Shown here: positions 36,838 to 50,400 of the stretch, piece by piece
Layout: each line of letters begins with the position of its first letter
How positions within the stretch are numbered: position 1 is the first letter of the stretch
From: Epiperipatus broadwayi
Taxonomy: Eukaryota > Onychophora > Udeonychophora > Euonychophora > Peripatidae
Reading direction: 5' to 3'
Length of the DNA: 64,000 nucleotides
Assembly (NCBI GenBank): GCA_028023455.1
Contig: JAQFVV010000350.1
Coordinates: 778,157 to 842,156 of the forward strand
Notes under the pieces: model-generated
The model's database searches: none
Seen by the model: only the letters and a program-made list of their open reading frames with translations
Told to the model about the DNA's origin: nothing
Translations under genes and position numbers: made by a program

Positions 36838-36930
36838 GTCTAGCAGGGCGCCACTAGATTATCTGAATCTAGACATGGTTATATCTGATAACCTTTCACA
36901 TGTACCGGGTTTGAATCCCTTCTTGGTACT
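36838..36930 (+). repeat. tRNA-like SINE body (class II type)
   Basis: A-box-like TGGTCTAGCAGG, then CTAGATT...AATCTAG and GGTTAT...ATAACC stem pairs, and a B box GGGTTTGAATCCC. The long gap between boxes fits a serine/leucine-type tRNA with a long variable arm. Acceptor pairing is poor, so a tRNA-derived repeat is more likely than a tRNA gene. Confidence 0.45.
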
Positions 36931-36934
36931 TTAT

Positions 36935-39883
36935 TTATAATAAAATGGAAGATTTTGCTTTTTGAGCCATATCACTATAAGCACTAATATTTAGGTAAAA
37001 GTAAAACATCTTTAAACCAAAGTGGAGTATATTAGACATAAATCATTTCTCAGATCTTAGCATAACAAATGTGTTTCAATAGTTTTGTAAGTTCACTAGC
37101 TCAGATTATATATAACTAATTTAGGATGGCAATTCACTCATCCTTGCATGAAATAGATGATGGGATGTGGTTATAATAATACTAAGAAATCACTAAATAT
37201 TATAAAATCAATATTTATTTATGGCCTTTAAACAGTTAAACAGCTCATTAATTAAAACATTGATGACGATGATGATGATGATAATAATAACGATAATGAC
37301 AAGGGTTTCAACTACAGCTCTAGGACTAAGCCTAAACATAAAACTAAATTTTATAAAGAAATTCATAATTATTGCTTAATTTTAGCATATTTACTTATAT
37401 CTTAAATGACTAATATTCAACCATTGATGATGATGAATAATCACACTTAACAAAGACTACAATTAATGAAATATATACGCCTCGTTTAATAAAACAAACT
37501 AATATTTATTACTACATTTCTAGCATATACAGAAAAATTTCTAGATAAATATGAAAATTGACATGAATAATAATAATAATAATTGATTATATAACAATCC
37601 TCAGATTAATTTTAAGTTCTTCCCCCTTTCCCTTCAAATGTATTTTGTATTAAGTTGGACGTCACATTAACCATGATTTTCACTCCATGAGAAAAGTATT
37701 AAAAAAAAATTTTATCTGCTCATTAGCACACATACTTTAAAAATCCAACATGTAAATAGAATGTAAAAAAAAAATGTTAGTAAAATTGAAAGAGCAAGTT
37801 TTTAGAAAAGAGTTTTAAATTATTTTCTCCCCCCTCTCTTCTACCTCTGAAATGCTATACTTAACTTGAAACAAAATAATCTAATATTCCAATACTACTC
37901 ATTATTTCACATTCAGTCACAATTATACACATATAAAATATCATTATGTATGTGCGTGTTTTATCCCATAATAACAAAATATTATTAAAAACCAAAATAA
38001 TAATAATATATCAGTTAAAACTAAAATCATAACACCATAAAAAAAAATTGTTTTACACATTAATATTGTAAAATTAATAAACAAATAATTTTCATACTTT
38101 CAAGGTCATTTATGAAGCTCAAAGTTATTATTAGTAAGACATTCTTGTTTTAATCGATCTGAATAGTCTTTAAAAGTTCTTTAAATAAAATATACCACTT
38201 TATTGCTAAAATGTTTATTAAGACTGATATCATAAAGAAAATAGATATAAAAAGTCATATTACCGATCTTTTGTTTGTGGTGAATTTCCAAGGGTTCAAA
38301 CTTGTCTATATTTCTGCAGCTACTATGTGGGAACAATCTCTTTCTTGAGGTGTATAACTATTTAATGATGATGACTCTATTGAGGTTATTTGCTTTAGTG
38401 GACAATTTGGAAATCATTATATTAATTTTTCTTCTCTTCCTGTCAAGCATGTGGATGAAATACAGCAGTTGTTTTCACATTTATAAATTTTCTTGAGTTT
38501 AAAATCAGTTGTTGTAACAATTAATTGGACTTGATGATTAATATTTATCAGTAGATTAATTCATCTTCTTTGAATGCAGGTGAATGCTTTCTTCCTTCTA
38601 TTAAAAACATCTTATTTATCTGGTCAGTTGAAAGGTGTAGAATATTATTTTAGACACATCTTTTCTTTCCTATGTGATGTGCAGCTTCCCCAGATGGTCA
38701 GTAAATGGAATATACATATAATTTTTCTAGCCCGCCATTTCTTATATTTTCAACATTCAATATTATAGTTTAATAATCTGAATCAATCACAATAATCATC
38801 TTAATAATAATTCAAGACAGCTTTTTATATCCCATTTTTAGCTACCTTAACCAATCAGAGATAGCATCACTTGCTATTTTTGGACAAATTTGTTTTAATT
38901 AGATCTCTAATTTATTTTCAACCAAAGTATTTTTTAACTGAAAAGTTTAATCCTTTTTTCCAGACACTTTTGTTTTAAAAAAAAATAGACTCAATTCTTA
39001 TTTCCTTTCTTTTGTTTTTTTTTTCTTTTTAACATCCAGGTAACACTTCAAATCTTTGAGCTTCCTTTCTATAGATCTTGAGATAAGACAATTTCAAAAT
39101 TTAGAGCTCTGACTCATTATAAGTTTCCAAAGTGACAATCATTTACAAAAAAAAATTACTACAAAGATCGATATCTGATTAAACAGATTTCCTCTTTTAA
39201 CAAAAAAAAATTGTACAAAAAAAAATAATTTGACAGGTTTAATACTTCCTTTTCTTTCAATATTTAGGAAATGTAAAATTTTGTATGTAATGTACACACA
39301 TCCTTCATTCTTTCAAATCATTCATAAACTAACCTTAAATACTATAATTGCTAGCTTAGTAATTATAACCCAATTATTTAATTAAATCTGTAACTTTTAA
39401 ATCCCAATTATAATTAAAGAAAAGCAAAATAAAAGCATAGAATAAAATATTAGAATTGATCAAGCATAGGTTAGTTTTAAAGAAAGTTAAAATGTTGAAT
39501 ATTTGAAATATAAAACAAATAAATAATTTACACATACATTGCCTATATGTATGCATTATAACTTTGCTTTTTTAACAGAAAATTTAAATATTAAATAGTT
39601 TAAATGTGTGTATTACCTTTCTATCAACACACAAACAAGTAAAGCATGTAATTGTTGACCCATTCTTTCTCTGTTTAAAGCTTTTAGAACTGGACCTTGT
39701 AGGGTTTAAACTTGGATGCCCTACAACTTCCTTTATGGTTATATAAAATTGTGATGATGATTTTGTTTTACCTTTTCTACATGCACATTACTATAAATTT
39801 GGCTAGTGACCAAATTGTAATGGCACAATATATATATATAAACTAACCAAAGGAAATACATATAAAAAAACAAAAAAAAAAGA
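36935..39883. other. AT-rich non-coding stretch
   Basis: Nearly 3 kb without a supported gene. Short GAT/AAT runs occur at 37262-37292 and 37567-37585. Two 64-codon plus-strand ORFs (38302, 38574) have no recognisable domain. Confidence 0.4.
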
Positions 39884-39911
39884 CTTATAAATCCAAGAAA
39901 TAATACTATAC

Positions 39912-39938
39912 TTCAACCAGAGGACTGGTTTTCATCAG
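39912..39938 (-). ncRNA. Hammerhead-like core, left arm
   Basis: Inverted twin of 40969-40996: CTGATGA, stem II AACCAG/CTGGTT with TCCT loop, then GAAG (A15.1 changed). Confidence 0.45.
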
Positions 39939-40968
39939 AAAAAAAAATACACAGTAAAATGGCGATAATCAAAAATTACAGATTTGATAAAAGATTATAA
40001 AAGATTATAAATTTAACAAACCCTCCCTGATTGGTCACAAAATCTAACACAGAATATCTGCCCAATCAATGACAAAATTCAAACAAAGAAAAAAAAATTA
40101 CATTTCCTCCTAATCAAGCTTAAATTCTATTTTACTTGAAAGAAAAATAAATAAATAAATAAAAATCCAAAATTAAAATATACATATGTGCATACATACA
40201 AAAATTAGACTATGCTCACATACAAAATAGCTGTGCTCACATTAATATTCATTAAAAACTAAAATACTTATACATTTTAATCAAAAATTAAAAATTATAG
40301 TCAGTGCAAAGTACAATAATTTATAACAATTAATTATTTATCTATATACTAATTAAACACAGATAATAAACATCCATATAACCAATTTTTACATAAAAAA
40401 TCTCATATAAGAACATTTTACCTGATCTCCTAAATGATTTTTATATGTGAGTTTTTAATGTGAAAATTTTCTTATATGAGATTTTTTATGTAAAAATTGG
40501 TTATATGGATGTTTATTATCTATGTTTAATAGGTATATAGATAAATAATTAATTGTTATAAATTATTGTACTTTGCACTAACTATAATTTTTAATTTTTG
40601 ATTAAAATGTATAAGTATTTTAGTTTTTAATGAATATTAATGTGAGCACAGCTATTTTTTGTATGTGAGCATAGTCTAATTTTTGTATGTATGCACATAT
40701 GTATATTTTAATTTTGGATTTTTTATTTATTTATTTATTTATTTTTATTTCAAGTTAAATAGAATTTAAACTTGATTAGGAGGAAATGTAGTTTTTTTTT
40801 TCTTTGTTTGAATTTTGTTTTTTTTCTTTGTTTGAATTTTGTCATTGATTGGGTAGATATTCTGTCTTAGATTTTGTAACCAATCAGGGAGGGTTTGTTA
40901 AATTTATAATCTTTTATCAAATCTGTAATTTTTGATTATCACCATTTTACTGTGTATTTTTTTTCTTT

Positions 40969-40996
40969 CTGATGAAAACCAGTCCTCTGGTTGAAA
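40969..40996 (+). ncRNA. Hammerhead-like core, right arm
   Basis: CTGATGA is followed by a 6-bp stem II (AACCAG-TCCT-CTGGTT) and GAAA, so every core base of both conserved hammerhead boxes is present. Stem I pairing is not convincing, so activity is uncertain. Confidence 0.5.
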
Positions 40997-41023
40997 TATA
41001 ATATTATTTCTTGGATTTATAAG

Positions 41024-41615
41024 ACTTTTTTTGTTTATATATATATTTATGTTATTAAAGCTTTTAATATGAGATATAAGAATACAAATTTTAATAATAA
41101 TATTGATCCTCCTGCTAATAAAATAATATGGATATCAATACCATACATTTTGAATGATCAAGCAAATTTTATAAGGAAGATTTATAAAGGTAATTGTGAT
41201 ATTGCATTTTACACACTTTCCACATTAAACAAATTAATAAATAATTCTAAAAATAGAACCTCATTTATAAATAAAAATTGTACCATTTATAATTGGATAT
41301 GTAGGTGTGGCAGTGGATATATAGGTGAATCAAGATGTACATTCAAAAAAAGAAATAAAGAGCACTTGCTTTTGTTAAAAAGAGTTCAGAAATTGAATCA
41401 AAATTACAAAGTAGATAATAATGTTTCAGCATCCATTTTTTATGACCATAATAATTCATCTATTTATGGTTTTAACTTCAATTACAACAGCATTAAAATA
41501 TTGCAAATTGAAAAAAAATAAAATAAAAGAAGCTATGCTTATATATAAATACAAACATGACTTAATTAACAGGCAGGCAGCAAACATTAAGATCACGGAA
41601 TTGTGGGAAGGTTAG
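41024..41615 (+). pseudogene. PLE GIY-YIG endonuclease fragment
   Basis: The plus strand encodes IWISIPYILNDQANFIRKI, NRTSFINKNCTIYNWICRC and GSGYIGESRCTFKKRNKEH. YIG followed by a conserved arginine and a KEH are hallmarks of the GIY-YIG nuclease that ends Penelope-like proteins, with the preceding cysteine pair (C.C) also typical. A one-base change in an A-rich run near 41515 shifts the frame; the tail continues as KEAMLIYKYKHDLINRQ to a TAG at 41613. No reverse transcriptase domain precedes it because the foldback abuts the coding region. It is truncated and non-functional as it stands. Confidence 0.85.
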
Positions 41616-41777
41616 TCTTTCAAAGTGTTAGTTGACAAAGACTACAAGGATAGTCAAAAACACTACTAAGTAGATAAAACTTTTAAAATATATCTGATCA
41701 TTGTATTTATAAATATTCAATTATATAATTATGTATATTGCTTTGAAGAAGTACAGACATAGAATTATAATATGATT

Positions 41778-41817
<40 letters not shown>

Positions 41818-42119
41818 CATATTTTATAAATTTAAGAAATAAATTTATAAGAAATATTTATAAATAATAGTGTTATTAGTTTTTCAGTATTATGAACATT
41901 AGTAAAATAAAGATTTATTCAATTTAATATATTATTTGTAGCTGAGAACACTTTCAGCCAGTTGTGCTTATTTATTCTTTTAATATAACATTTTTAATTC
42001 TTTTAATGTAGTATGATTAGTATGATTTCAACTAGTTTGTAGTTATAATCAGCACTTGAAGTAAATTATATACATAGCATGCTTAATTCGTTTTAACATA
42101 GCTTTTCTTAGTACCCACA
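41616..42119. other. Non-coding spacer with CA/TA microsatellite
   Basis: A compound microsatellite, (CA)n at 41779-41798 then (TA)n at 41799-41817, is the only recognisable feature. Confidence 0.6.
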
Positions 42120-43560
42120 GTGAAAGTGTTTATTTATAATTACTGTATAATTTTCAAAAGAAATGAGAGAAACTACAATGAAAGAAATTGTTTTAAAAGA
42201 GCCAAAAGAAACTGCATGAAAGAAAAGGTTGGACTGTGCAATTTGATATATAATAAAAAAATTTGGCCTAAAAATTTCTTGAGGACTATAATAAATTCCA
42301 ATTTCTAAAATGAAGAAAGCTGTTAATTGTAAAGAATACAGATCAATAATTTCATTATCTCATACTTCAAAAATATTGAATATTTTAACTCAATGAATTT
42401 ATGAGTTGGAGATGAACGGTTTAATTTTCAGAGAAGGAATAGTATTAGAGTTGCTAATATTGTTATTAGAACAATTATAAAGACAAATATTGAAAATGAT
42501 GAAGGAGTTAGTACATGTTCCATGGATTAAAAAAAAATTGATAGAATCTACAATAAATTTATAGCTATTTTAAAAAATAAAGAAGAATCTTGAGATTTGA
42601 AATATGTATATTGTGCAAAGAATAATAACCAGATTAGAAATTAATAAGACTGAAGAAGTGAATTCAGAAAGAGGAGTTAGACAAAGATATTGCATAATGC
42701 TTGTACTTTTTAATGTTTATTTAGAAGATATATTAAATAAATCTTTAATCTGTGGAAAAGCTAATATTGAAAATAGAGTAATAATTATGTAATATTTGCA
42801 GATGATAAAGCTATTAAAGCTGAGAAAAAGAATCTCCAGAATATGTTGCATAAATTGGTGGAAGACTGAGTGGAATATGGAAAAAAGATTAATGTTGAGA
42901 AGATTAAGTATTTATGGATAAAAAGAAATTCAAAAAGAATACAAGTTGATATTTATGATAATATAGTCAACAGATGAAAGAATATAGATATTTCAGTAAT
43001 TGGTTCAGTGAAAATGGAAGAAGACATTTTTGTGGACCTTTGAAACAAGGATTAAAAACAATTGTTATGTGTGAAATGTATTGTTATATGGTTTGTGAAA
43101 TGTGGACAATGAGTAAAAGAATTAGAAACAGATAGAGGCCTTTGAGATACAGTCATGGTGGTGATTGGAAAAAATTAATTTGATGATGATGAATGAAAAA
43201 GTTTGGAAAGAAATAAAAAAGAAGATAGATTGAGGAAATTAGAGATAGTAAGATGAACTGTATTGTACATATATGAAGAAGAAAAAATAGTTTAATGAGG
43301 CATGTTTTGATGGGTAGTGATGAATGAAAACAAGAAGAAAAAATTAAGGAAATTAATCTTGCTGGATGCTATAAGAGATGAAAAGAGATATGTGAAATTG
43401 AAGATCTGAATAATGAAAAAAAAAACAGAATAATGGATAAATTAGTTGTGTGACAATTCTTTGGACAGAACTTGATTGACTGATATGAATAACATTCTGC
43501 AGTATGGATAAATACTATAAAGTAAATCATTTTTATTGTAAATAAGTAAAGATATTTTTC
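42120..43560 (+). mobile_element. Decayed LINE fragment, second LINE family
   Basis: Plus-strand frames contain CKEYRSIISLSHTSKIL, IFADDKAIKAEKKNLQNML (FADD catalytic box, about 42795), YGKKINVEKIKYLW, and a C-terminal pattern with an RDEKRYVKLK-like tail before 43470. This is the order of a non-LTR reverse transcriptase thumb and C-terminal region. The C-terminal pattern differs from the RTE-like copies at 19-24 and 29-31 kb, so this is a different family. Many stops; no termini located. Confidence 0.7.
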
Positions 43561-44064
43561 ATTAAACAAAAATAAATGAATTAATTTATTTAGCCTATGT
43601 GATTTAATGTAATCTTTGAATTACTTTTGTCACTGAACGTTTTTTAAACTCTAGAGCAATAAATTATCAGATTATGATTACCTTAATTATAATTTTTTAA
43701 AAGTATGATTGTTGATGTTATTTGTGCTGATTTTAGTTTTTTAATAAATTTACAATTTTTTTGCAGTGCCTAAAACTGACATCCATGTCATTTAGTCTCT
43801 GTGAAGGATTAAAATAATTAATTAGCAAATTGTGTTTGCAAATTAAAAAAAACTAAATTACTTTTACAGCAACTGCTTTTAGGTTTTGACGATAAGTCAA
43901 TTAATATTAAAACAATAACAATTAAAATATAAAATAAATAAAGTTGCTTCTCTCTATATATGCTATGTTTAATTTAAAGTTTATATATATATCATTATGT
44001 CATTATTAGCAGTCGCTCGAAGACGAGTGCAACCAATCTAACACACACACACAAAGCATATAGA

Positions 44065-44155
<91 letters not shown>
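44065..44155. repeat. (AAT)n microsatellite
   Basis: About 30 AAT units, preceded by a short CA run at 44041-44054 and followed by CATCATCATC. Confidence 0.97.
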
Positions 44156-44898
44156 CATCATCATCCAAGAGTTATTAGTGGGTTTTATAAAAAATATAAA
44201 ACCAGTATCTGAATTATATCACAAATACCTACATATATTTTATAGTAATCTGTTAAATTTTTTTTATATATTTTGAAATGCATCTTTTTACTTGATAGCA
44301 AATATTTCATTCTAAAAAGCTACCACCATATCTAATAGAACTGTAGTTATATTTTATTATTAGCCAATTTTTATCAATGAAAAAATTCATTATTGTATAT
44401 TTTTATAGTATCTTTGATTTAATTTTTATATTAAAAAATGTATATATAAGGGTTCATGAAATATTTTCATACAATATTTGGGAAAAAGTAACAACTCTAT
44501 ATATAAGTAATAGAGTAATTTACTATTATAAATAATCTTATTTTTAATTTTTGAATGTAAGCCACCACATTGTGAAGCTTGTTCAAGAAGATTATGTTCT
44601 TTTTAAAATAGATTCAAAGTACATTATCACAAAAACAAACAACTATTACATTTATTATTTAACACTAATTCATATTTCAAATGCCTCAGATTTTCTTTAG
44701 CTAATCCTATTTTCTATTTAAAATCTGCCCTAATATTTAAACATTTTTTATATTCTCAATCTGACAACTAAAACTAAAAGTCGCTGAAGTTTCATTTTTT
44801 ATTACCAGTAATAAATCATGAGGACATTTTAAATGGTAACTACAAAAAGTCTTTATAATAATGCATTCAAAATGTTAAGAATGTTGTATAATAGAGTT

Positions 44899-44990
44899 TT
44901 TTTTATATGTCAAAGCATTGACAGGGAAGTGAACCTGGGTCAGCTGCTAGGAAGAAAGCTATGCTAACTGTTAGGCCACCAATGCTTGAC
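44899..44990 (-). mobile_element. tRNA-Gly-derived SINE with 18-bp target duplication
   Basis: The unit is bounded by identical 18-bp sequences ATGTTGTATAATAGAGTT at 44881-44898 and 44991-45008. On the minus strand it reads GTCAAGCATTGGTGG, a tRNA-like body (44914-44985, anticodon loop TTCTTCC region damaged), TTTGACATAT and an A tail. It is the same short family as 15404-15631 and shows that the family moves by LINE-type retroposition. Confidence 0.88.
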
Positions 44991-46249
44991 ATGTTGTATA
45001 ATAGAGTTAGCTCTTGAGTTTAGCAAAAATGGCAAAATTACTGTTCCTTAAGAATTAGTTCAAATTAAAAATTACACAAGTTTTATATACCGGACTGATA
45101 TATATTCATAACACTACTCTTCAACTACAAAAAATAAAATAAAGTTGGATCTAGCATACATACTTATTAATAATCATAATCAGTTTTCATTTCAAATACA
45201 TCCAAATTTGCCTACTAGAAATAAACTTCCTCTTATTTGATCATACAGAAACTTTGAAATATGAAGAAAAATCAGTGCCCATATTTCCAATGCCAAACCA
45301 TGTCCACACTTCCTTAATTAATTAATACCTTGACCAAATGGATAAAACAATATAAAAATCATTTTATTTTAATGCATTGCTGTTGCTTTTGTCAAATAAT
45401 ATAAAAATATGAAAATTATTTTGGAAGTAGCATTGTGTTTTAACTCTTAATAGTTTTAAAATAGAAAATCCACTACTAAAATGGAATCACACATTAATAC
45501 ATCTATAAACTATAAATTGTTATTAAGACTAATAACAAAAAATGGATGACAAAAGTGGTAATAGATGCCACATATATTAGCAGCAATTTATAACAACCAA
45601 ACTAATATAATCATAAAAAATATTTTAACTAAAATCAATACCAATGATATTTTTTTTTTATTGTTACCTTTAATTAAAAAAAAATATAACAATAAAAACA
45701 TGCATTAGCTCAGATGGCATAATTTCATGCATCTAAATATTATCTAAAAATGCCAAAACCTTTAAAACTAATACATAATAATCATATTGCAATATGTCTC
45801 CATGTAGCCTCTAAAACCAGGATTTGTTTTAACTTTATCAAATTAGATATTTTTTGTCCAGATTTATATGAGTTGATAGAATGGATCATATTAACCCTTG
45901 GATTGATTGCTTCAAATAGATTCATGCACAGTTTTAACTTGCTGTAATTCCTGCAGTTTTTATGTAATTGTTGCATATTTTGGCTTATTTTAAAGCTTAA
46001 AAAGTACCATAAGATGCTGCCCTCTCTTGAATTAATTTACAAGTGAAAAATCAATAATATAGCCATTCTAAGTTAGAACAAAGAGTGAATCCACACCTTT
46101 GTAAATTCTGGTTGGTTGTTTTGATTCACTTTGATTTTTACCAAAGAAAAAATTCCTGTCAATAATTTTAATCACTCCAACTTCTATTTTGATATTGACA
46201 ATGAAAATTAATGTATTTGAATGTGTTTTTTATTATTTTTCTTAAATAT

Positions 46250-46583
46250 TATGAATTATTTTCATAAAATATACTGAAAATATAGTTATTTTAAAAAAAT
46301 AGTAAGATTCTAGTAAAAAATTGTATATATTTACATGAACATAAATTGAAAAAGAAACCATCACTAAAAACAATTTTCACACCTGTCAACAGTTTAAATT
46401 GCCCCAAGCTCTTTATTTGATTTTCAAACCAAAATTAATAATTTAGAGAATTTTTCTGGCATTTATTTACATATTGTAATGTATTTTGGTAAAGTATGCT
46501 GAAAATACAGTTATTTAAAAAAAAATAGTAAGATTTTAGCAAAAATTTTTTTACTATTTCACAATGTAAATAGAGAAAGAAAG
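46250..46583. repeat. Short tandem duplication, about 105 bp at 227-bp offset
   Basis: TGAAAATATAGTTATTTTAA with AATAGTAAGATT (46276-46312) recurs as TGAAAATACAGTTATTTAAA with AATAGTAAGATT (46499-46537), with alignable flanks. Confidence 0.75.
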
Positions 46584-47354
46584 TTGATGACATATGCAAC
46601 ATTTTCTAATTGGTTGGAATGTTGTTTTTAAATTCCCCACTATAAAATATTTTTATAAGAATAAATAGAAAATTATTTTTGAAAAAACTTTCATTCACTT
46701 TCATAATCTGATAAATTATTAATATACTTTTTACAAATGAAACTAAAAAAAATATAATATTAAAAGATGAATTTTTATTGCTGATTCTGTAATTGACCAA
46801 TCAAAAGTTTAGAGTTTTAAATCACTCAGCCAACTACATTTGCAATCAATTGAAAAGTTAATTGATTTTTTTTTAATGATCTATATTTACTATTATTTTT
46901 TATCATATAAAGCAAGGAAATCTACTGATTTAATAAAATCATGACATTTTTTAAAAACCATTTGTTAATTTTAATGGTAAAAAAAATAAAGTGATGCAGT
47001 TAGCTAATAACTCTCCCCTCATCTAAAATTTAATTTATTTTGTTTGTCCATTTCTTAATAATGAAGCTAAAATGTACTTTGATGAGTCATATAATTCATT
47101 TTAATCAAATAACTAATAATATGCACAGTATGTTTTGGTTTAGGGCTACAGTGAGATTCACAAATGGATGCTGTACCTTTGTCATATCTTTTTTTAGTTT
47201 ATAGCTATGTTTAGTGCTCAATTTTTTATGAACTGTTTTTAATTACAATAATTTTTTATTTTATTATTTGTCTTTTTTTTTGTGTGATGTTCAAATACAT
47301 AAATCTGACAATAATATCATTTAGTTTCTGTGAAATACAATAATGTTTTAAGTT

Positions 47355-47511
<157 letters not shown>

Positions 47512-48210
47512 ATTACATGCATTTCAACACTTTTGCTTTATCAGAAAAACATAAGTAAATATTTATACATTATTAATAATTACAAAATATTCTTATTTTT
47601 CTACTTTTACTTTCTTTGCATTTCTTTATATATTTATATAAGTGTTTTACATGAAAATGTATAAGAAAGGGTTATTGTAAGCAAATATATATAATTATAA
47701 ATTAAATATACAATAAACAAAGCATCTATAGGCTTAAAATCATCTGCGTTAGACTATTGCCTTAGTCATCCATTTTACAACCTCTTGGAATTAAGCATAT
47801 AATTTAGTTTTGTCTATCATGATTATAAATATATATTAAAAAGTTCATTATTCACACACATTATTCTGTCTTCCAAAAAAATTTAACTGATATTTCAATT
47901 AAATTTTAAATACAAAGGTAAAAAGCTAATAAAACTCACTGCACTGACTGATACATATTGAAGAGCAACCAATTTATGTTAGTATACCATTCAAATTTGC
48001 ATGTGTTTGTTCACCAGCAGTAATTCTTTTTTTTCTTTATAATCTAAAGCTCAGTGCACTTTCAATGAAGTTCATTCACCATTAATAAAACAACTGCAAT
48101 AATAAGAATGTATCAAGTGGACCTTAGTAAATTTGAAGACTTGGTTTCTTTAAGCCCTCACAGAGGAATGTAAGAGTCTCCTTTTAGTTAATAACAAACT
48201 TTTTCTGCAA

Positions 48211-48212
<2 letters not shown>

Positions 48213-48283
<71 letters not shown>
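48213..48283. repeat. (TA)n microsatellite
   Basis: About 70 bases of uninterrupted TA. Confidence 0.97.
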
Positions 48284-48288
<5 letters not shown>

Positions 48289-50287
48289 ATGATTAAGAAC
48301 AAAAGATACTGACAAATTAAAAAAAAACTATAAAATAACAATCAGTGTTTTATAACATAAATAAGTTCACATATATTTCATAGGTGATATTTTCAATACA
48401 TTTATTGAATATTATGATGTACTACTTTTTAATTTGGCAGCAAATATTTCTTTCAGATTGAATCTAAAGCTTTATTCAATTAATATTTTCATTGTTTTGT
48501 ATTGCCAGCCATATTTTCTCAATAAAAATTATCGAATTTCTAAAAAAAAAATTGAAATATCTGTGAGTTATTATGCTTATAAAGAAATAGAGCATAGAAT
48601 TACCACATAAATTCATGTTTAATTTCCCATAAATTATATCTTTAAAAAGATATTACTAATCATTTCATTATAAGATGTATTTTTACAATAGTAAAAGATT
48701 TTCAATGATTGCCTCTTACTTACATCGATAAGAAGTTCATGATAGATCTTTATACAATATTTTTGGCAAAATAATAACTGTATGTTCAAATACTTGCCAG
48801 TAGTTATAGGACTATTAAAATATATATTTTAACTTTTTGAATTAATTACAATATTTTGCAGACTGTTTTACATTTCAAAATCTAATCCCCCTTTCCATAT
48901 CAAAATTAGCACAATATTTCCATTTATTCCCATTCTCAAACTTCAATTTTAATTTTTCATCACACTGGTTACTGCATAAAGAAGATTTTTACAAGTTTTT
49001 ATATTTTGTATTCAAAATATTAAAAATAGTATGAAGAACATAATTTAAATTTACAAAAATGCCAGAATCATCAGCATATTGACAATTTAAAATCCCTTAT
49101 TATGTTCCTCAAAAATTAATTTAAATTGAAAACCATATAAGATTTATTTGCTATCCATAGTCATAGTGTTTAATTTTCATTTCAAATTCAGCCAAGTTTT
49201 TCTTACCAGGAATAATAAATAATTCATTTTATTTTATTATGCTGCAAACTGTGTAATATAAATAAAAATTGGTAGCCAAGTAACTAATATCAAACAATGC
49301 CATACACTTATTTACTTAATGAATCGATATTTTGATCAAAGTGACAATATAAAGGTAATGATATTTTAATGTATTTTATTGCACTTATTTAATATAACAA
49401 AATTATAATTGCCACTTCAGTATTATTGCGCCCTCTTTATTTCCTTTCCCTAGTACATTTCATGAATTTAGTGCAATATAAAAGCGAAAATTATTATTCA
49501 GAATATAAGAATTTATTAGCATATTATTTTTGTTTTATTATTAATAAAATATAAAAAATGCAAATAAAATCCAGATTTTTTTGCAGACCATCAAAGTTTT
49601 TTCATTGACCAATGATTGGTGACCGCTGCTCCAGATACCTTTAAAGACCCTCACTTTTTCTATTTTTAAAATTAGAAGGACTTGTTTCAATTTCACTAAA
49701 CTAGACAACTTTATCTAGATCTACAAGAAGTTATAGGATGGATTACATCACTTTAATTATTTTATAATCTATATTTAGCACCATTATTATAATATAAAAG
49801 AAATACACATTCATCGACTAATTTAATAGAACTATTTTCCGTTCCATTTGTTACTTTTAATAAACTTTGAAAATATAATCTTTTAAGTATTTATTAAATT
49901 CATCTATAATTTTTTTCCTAATTCATTTTATTGTTTTTCAAGTTATCCATATGCACGCTTCTTTATAGTCAGCCCACTAACAATATATTCTGCATAGTTT
50001 GGTGCCGTGTTAGTCTCCAAAATTCAAAGTTTGTGGATCACCGCCAAGTTTTGTCTTTTTTGGTGATTGAACTTATTATGAACTTCCGAAAAATAGACAA
50101 TTCTGTTTTTTTTAACACATTATTTGTATTTTTTTTAATGAGTTGTTGCTAAAGTTATTTGTTAAAGTTACTTTTAATAAAATTACAATTTATTTCAAAT
50201 GTATAAAACTGATATCAATGTCATTTAAAATCTATAGAATAAAACATAAAGCATTAAATTAATTAATAAATATCTTTTGCAAAAAAG

Positions 50288-50290
<3 letters not shown>

Positions 50291-50321
<31 letters not shown>

Positions 50322-50330
50322 AATAATAAC

Positions 50331-50399
<69 letters not shown>
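50291..50399. repeat. (AAC)n(AAT)n microsatellite, 5' of LINE
   Basis: CAA repeats to about 50320 then TAA repeats to 50399, running directly into LINE coding sequence. Confidence 0.95.

Positions 50400-50400
<1 letters not shown>

Larger units (their letters stand above)
39884..41023. mobile_element. PLE-associated long foldback
   Basis: Arms 39884-40412 and 40470-41023 are inverted and about 530 bp long with a 57-base loop. CTTATAAATCCAAGAAATA on the left pairs with its reverse complement at 41005-41023. The right arm has a roughly 25-bp tandem duplication of a T-run plus CTTTGTTTGAATTTTG. Each arm ends with a hammerhead-like core pointing outward. The right arm continues directly into PLE coding sequence, so the foldback is a duplicated, inverted PLE terminal region. 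Confidence 0.85.

Noticed and set aside
38302-38768. Two hydrophobic 64-codon plus-strand ORFs, possible membrane proteins
   Set aside because: AT-rich DNA yields hydrophobic frames by chance; no signal, homolog pattern or splice context seen.
44065-44155. Regular AAT spacing considered as CRISPR-like array
   Set aside because: It is a pure trinucleotide microsatellite with no spacers, in a eukaryotic genome.
45750-45976. Overlapping sense and antisense 64-codon ORFs
   Set aside because: Both lie within the diverged direct repeat and the homologous block at 49.7 kb does not keep either frame.
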